Positions 63,344 to 64,000 of a DNA stretch of 64,000 nt are shown here, one piece after another. The DNA lies in assembly GCF_045762675.1 (NCBI RefSeq), contig NZ_JBJDLK010000008.1, positions 62,001-126,000 of the forward strand, written 5' to 3'. Position 1 is the first letter of the stretch, and each line of letters starts with the position of its first letter. A program made the position numbers and the translations under genes. The notes below the pieces were generated by a model that was not told the origin of the DNA, made no database searches, and worked only from the letters and a program-made list of their open reading frames with translations. The DNA is from Elizabethkingia meningoseptica_A. Lineage in GTDB: Bacteria; Bacteroidota; Bacteroidia; Flavobacteriales; Weeksellaceae.

Positions 63344-63347
63344 TACC

Positions 63348-64000
63348 ATGAAAAAAAAATATACCGCTACCGACAAACTGATTACCAAAATCACCGGTTG
63401 GATTACTGCTCTTATTGTTCTGACATTAGCCATATGGGGAGGAGTAACACTAAAAAATTATTATCAGTATGAACAAACCAATGATGCGCAGGTTCAGGAA
63501 TATGTTAATCCTGTTATTTCCAGAGCCGGAGGTTTCATTGTGGCTGTAAGGTTTGAAGAAAATCAAAACGTAAAAAAGGGGGATACACTTTTAATTATCG
63601 ATAACAGAGAATACGTTTTACAGCAGAAGCAAACGCAGGCACTATTGCTTAAAGCCCGTGCAGAGTTGAGGACATTGGAAAGTACGGCAGAAACAATGGG
63701 GAAGGAGGCTTTGGCATCCAAAGAGCAAATAGGTGCCAACAGCGCAAAGGTGAAAAAACAGGAACTCGACTATACCCGCTATAAGAAGCTTTATGAGGAA
63801 GAATCCGCAACAAAGCAGAAACTGGAGGATATTGAAGCAACACTGGAGGTTAACAAAAGTGACTACAAATCTTCACAGGACAATTATCTGGCTTCTGTTT
63901 CTAAAATACACGATGTTGTTGCTGAAAAAGAAGTGGTAAAGGCTGAAATTTCAAGATTGCAGGCGCTACTGGACCGCCATAAACTGGATGTAAGTTATAC
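63348..64000 (+). CDS. HlyD/EmrA-family membrane-fusion protein (runs off window)
   Basis: An open frame from the ATG at 63348 to the window end, 217 residues so far. It has one N-terminal membrane anchor (ITGWITALIVLTLAIWGGVTL), then QTNDAQVQEYVNPVISRAGGFIVAVRFEENQNVKKGDTLLII (lipoyl-like half) and a long coiled hairpin (KARAELRTLESTAETMGKEAL...EIEATL-type heptads). This is the EmrA type; an EmrB-like or ABC transporter gene would be expected just beyond the window. Confidence 0.9.
   Translation, partial: MKKKYTATDKLITKITGWITALIVLTLAIWGGVTLKNYYQYEQTNDAQVQEYVNPVISRAGGFIVAVRFEENQNVKKGDTLLIIDNREYVLQQKQTQALLLKARAELRTLESTAETMGKEALASKEQIGANSAKVKKQELDYTRYKKLYEEESATKQKLEDIEATLEVNKSDYKSSQDNYLASVSKIHDVVAEKEVVKAEISRLQALLDRHKLDVSY

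Noticed and set aside
1..64000. tRNA, rRNA, prophage or integrated element
   Set aside because: I found no cloverleaf-like or rRNA sequence, no integrase or transposase, and no phage structural genes; the window is continuous core genome with small repeats only.

Overview
This is a low-GC chromosomal window from a Bacteroidetes bacterium, most likely a flavobacterium of the Elizabethkingia/Chryseobacterium type. Evidence: a short RpoD-type sigma factor (about 288 residues), at least nineteen start-proximal copies of the Bacteroidetes -7 element TAnnTTTG, lineage-typical families (DUF2480, DUF493, DUF4197, DUF4268, a DUF6952-like protein, an outer-membrane beta-barrel TonB-type receptor), and many lipoproteins with the box ending SC. 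Most of it is ordinary core genome. I see no prophage, CRISPR array, rRNA, tRNA or complete insertion sequence.

Layout. 1-2.6 kb: end of thrA, then thrB and thrC (threonine synthesis). 2.9-6.2 kb: a small membrane protein, an acetyl-CoA acetyltransferase and a UMF1-type MFS transporter. 6.4-9.2 kb: ndk, a PepSY-like lipoprotein, rpe and rpoD. 9.4-14.8 kb: a DUF3829-like lipoprotein, uvrA, an acetyltransferase, a stand-alone LytTR protein and an NTF2-like protein. 14.8-22 kb (minus strand): a secreted HExxH protein, mgsA, a peroxiredoxin/thioredoxin/DUF6952 cluster, an M16 peptidase and an aspartate aminotransferase. 22-28.4 kb: rsmG, a DoxX-like protein, DUF4197, DUF493, ychF, a thrombospondin-repeat lipoprotein and a methionine-type aminotransferase. 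28.5-36.4 kb: parE, parC, DUF4268 and an AddB-like nuclease. 36.6-45.7 kb: a LysE exporter, a small secreted protein, a YchJ-like protein, a TonB-type receptor, a lipoprotein/membrane pair, a glutaryl-CoA-type dehydrogenase and a TPR protein. 46.3-49.2 kb: a LytS/LytTR two-component pair with an SMR exporter, and a beta-barrel protein. 49.5-55.2 kb: a complete RND efflux operon. 55.3-64 kb: redox and stress genes (FMN reductase, Mn-type superoxide dismutase, an Old Yellow Enzyme) with regulators, then an AraC regulator divergent from a TolC/HlyD-type exporter that runs off the window.

The most interesting part is 57.0-61.0 kb. A SufR-like Fe-S regulator is divergent from a superoxide dismutase. 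Two matching operator-like sites (CAAC-N6-GTTG and CAAC-N5-GTTG, sharing an identical 11-base left arm) sit over the sod promoter and just before the regulator's own start codon. Next to it is a low-affinity iron permease gene broken by a one-base frameshift, then a HxlR regulator with an N-terminal cysteine divergent from an Old Yellow Enzyme, with five GTTAC/GTAAC elements between them. Two candidate small RNAs and several unexplained intergenic repeats and hairpins are also reported.
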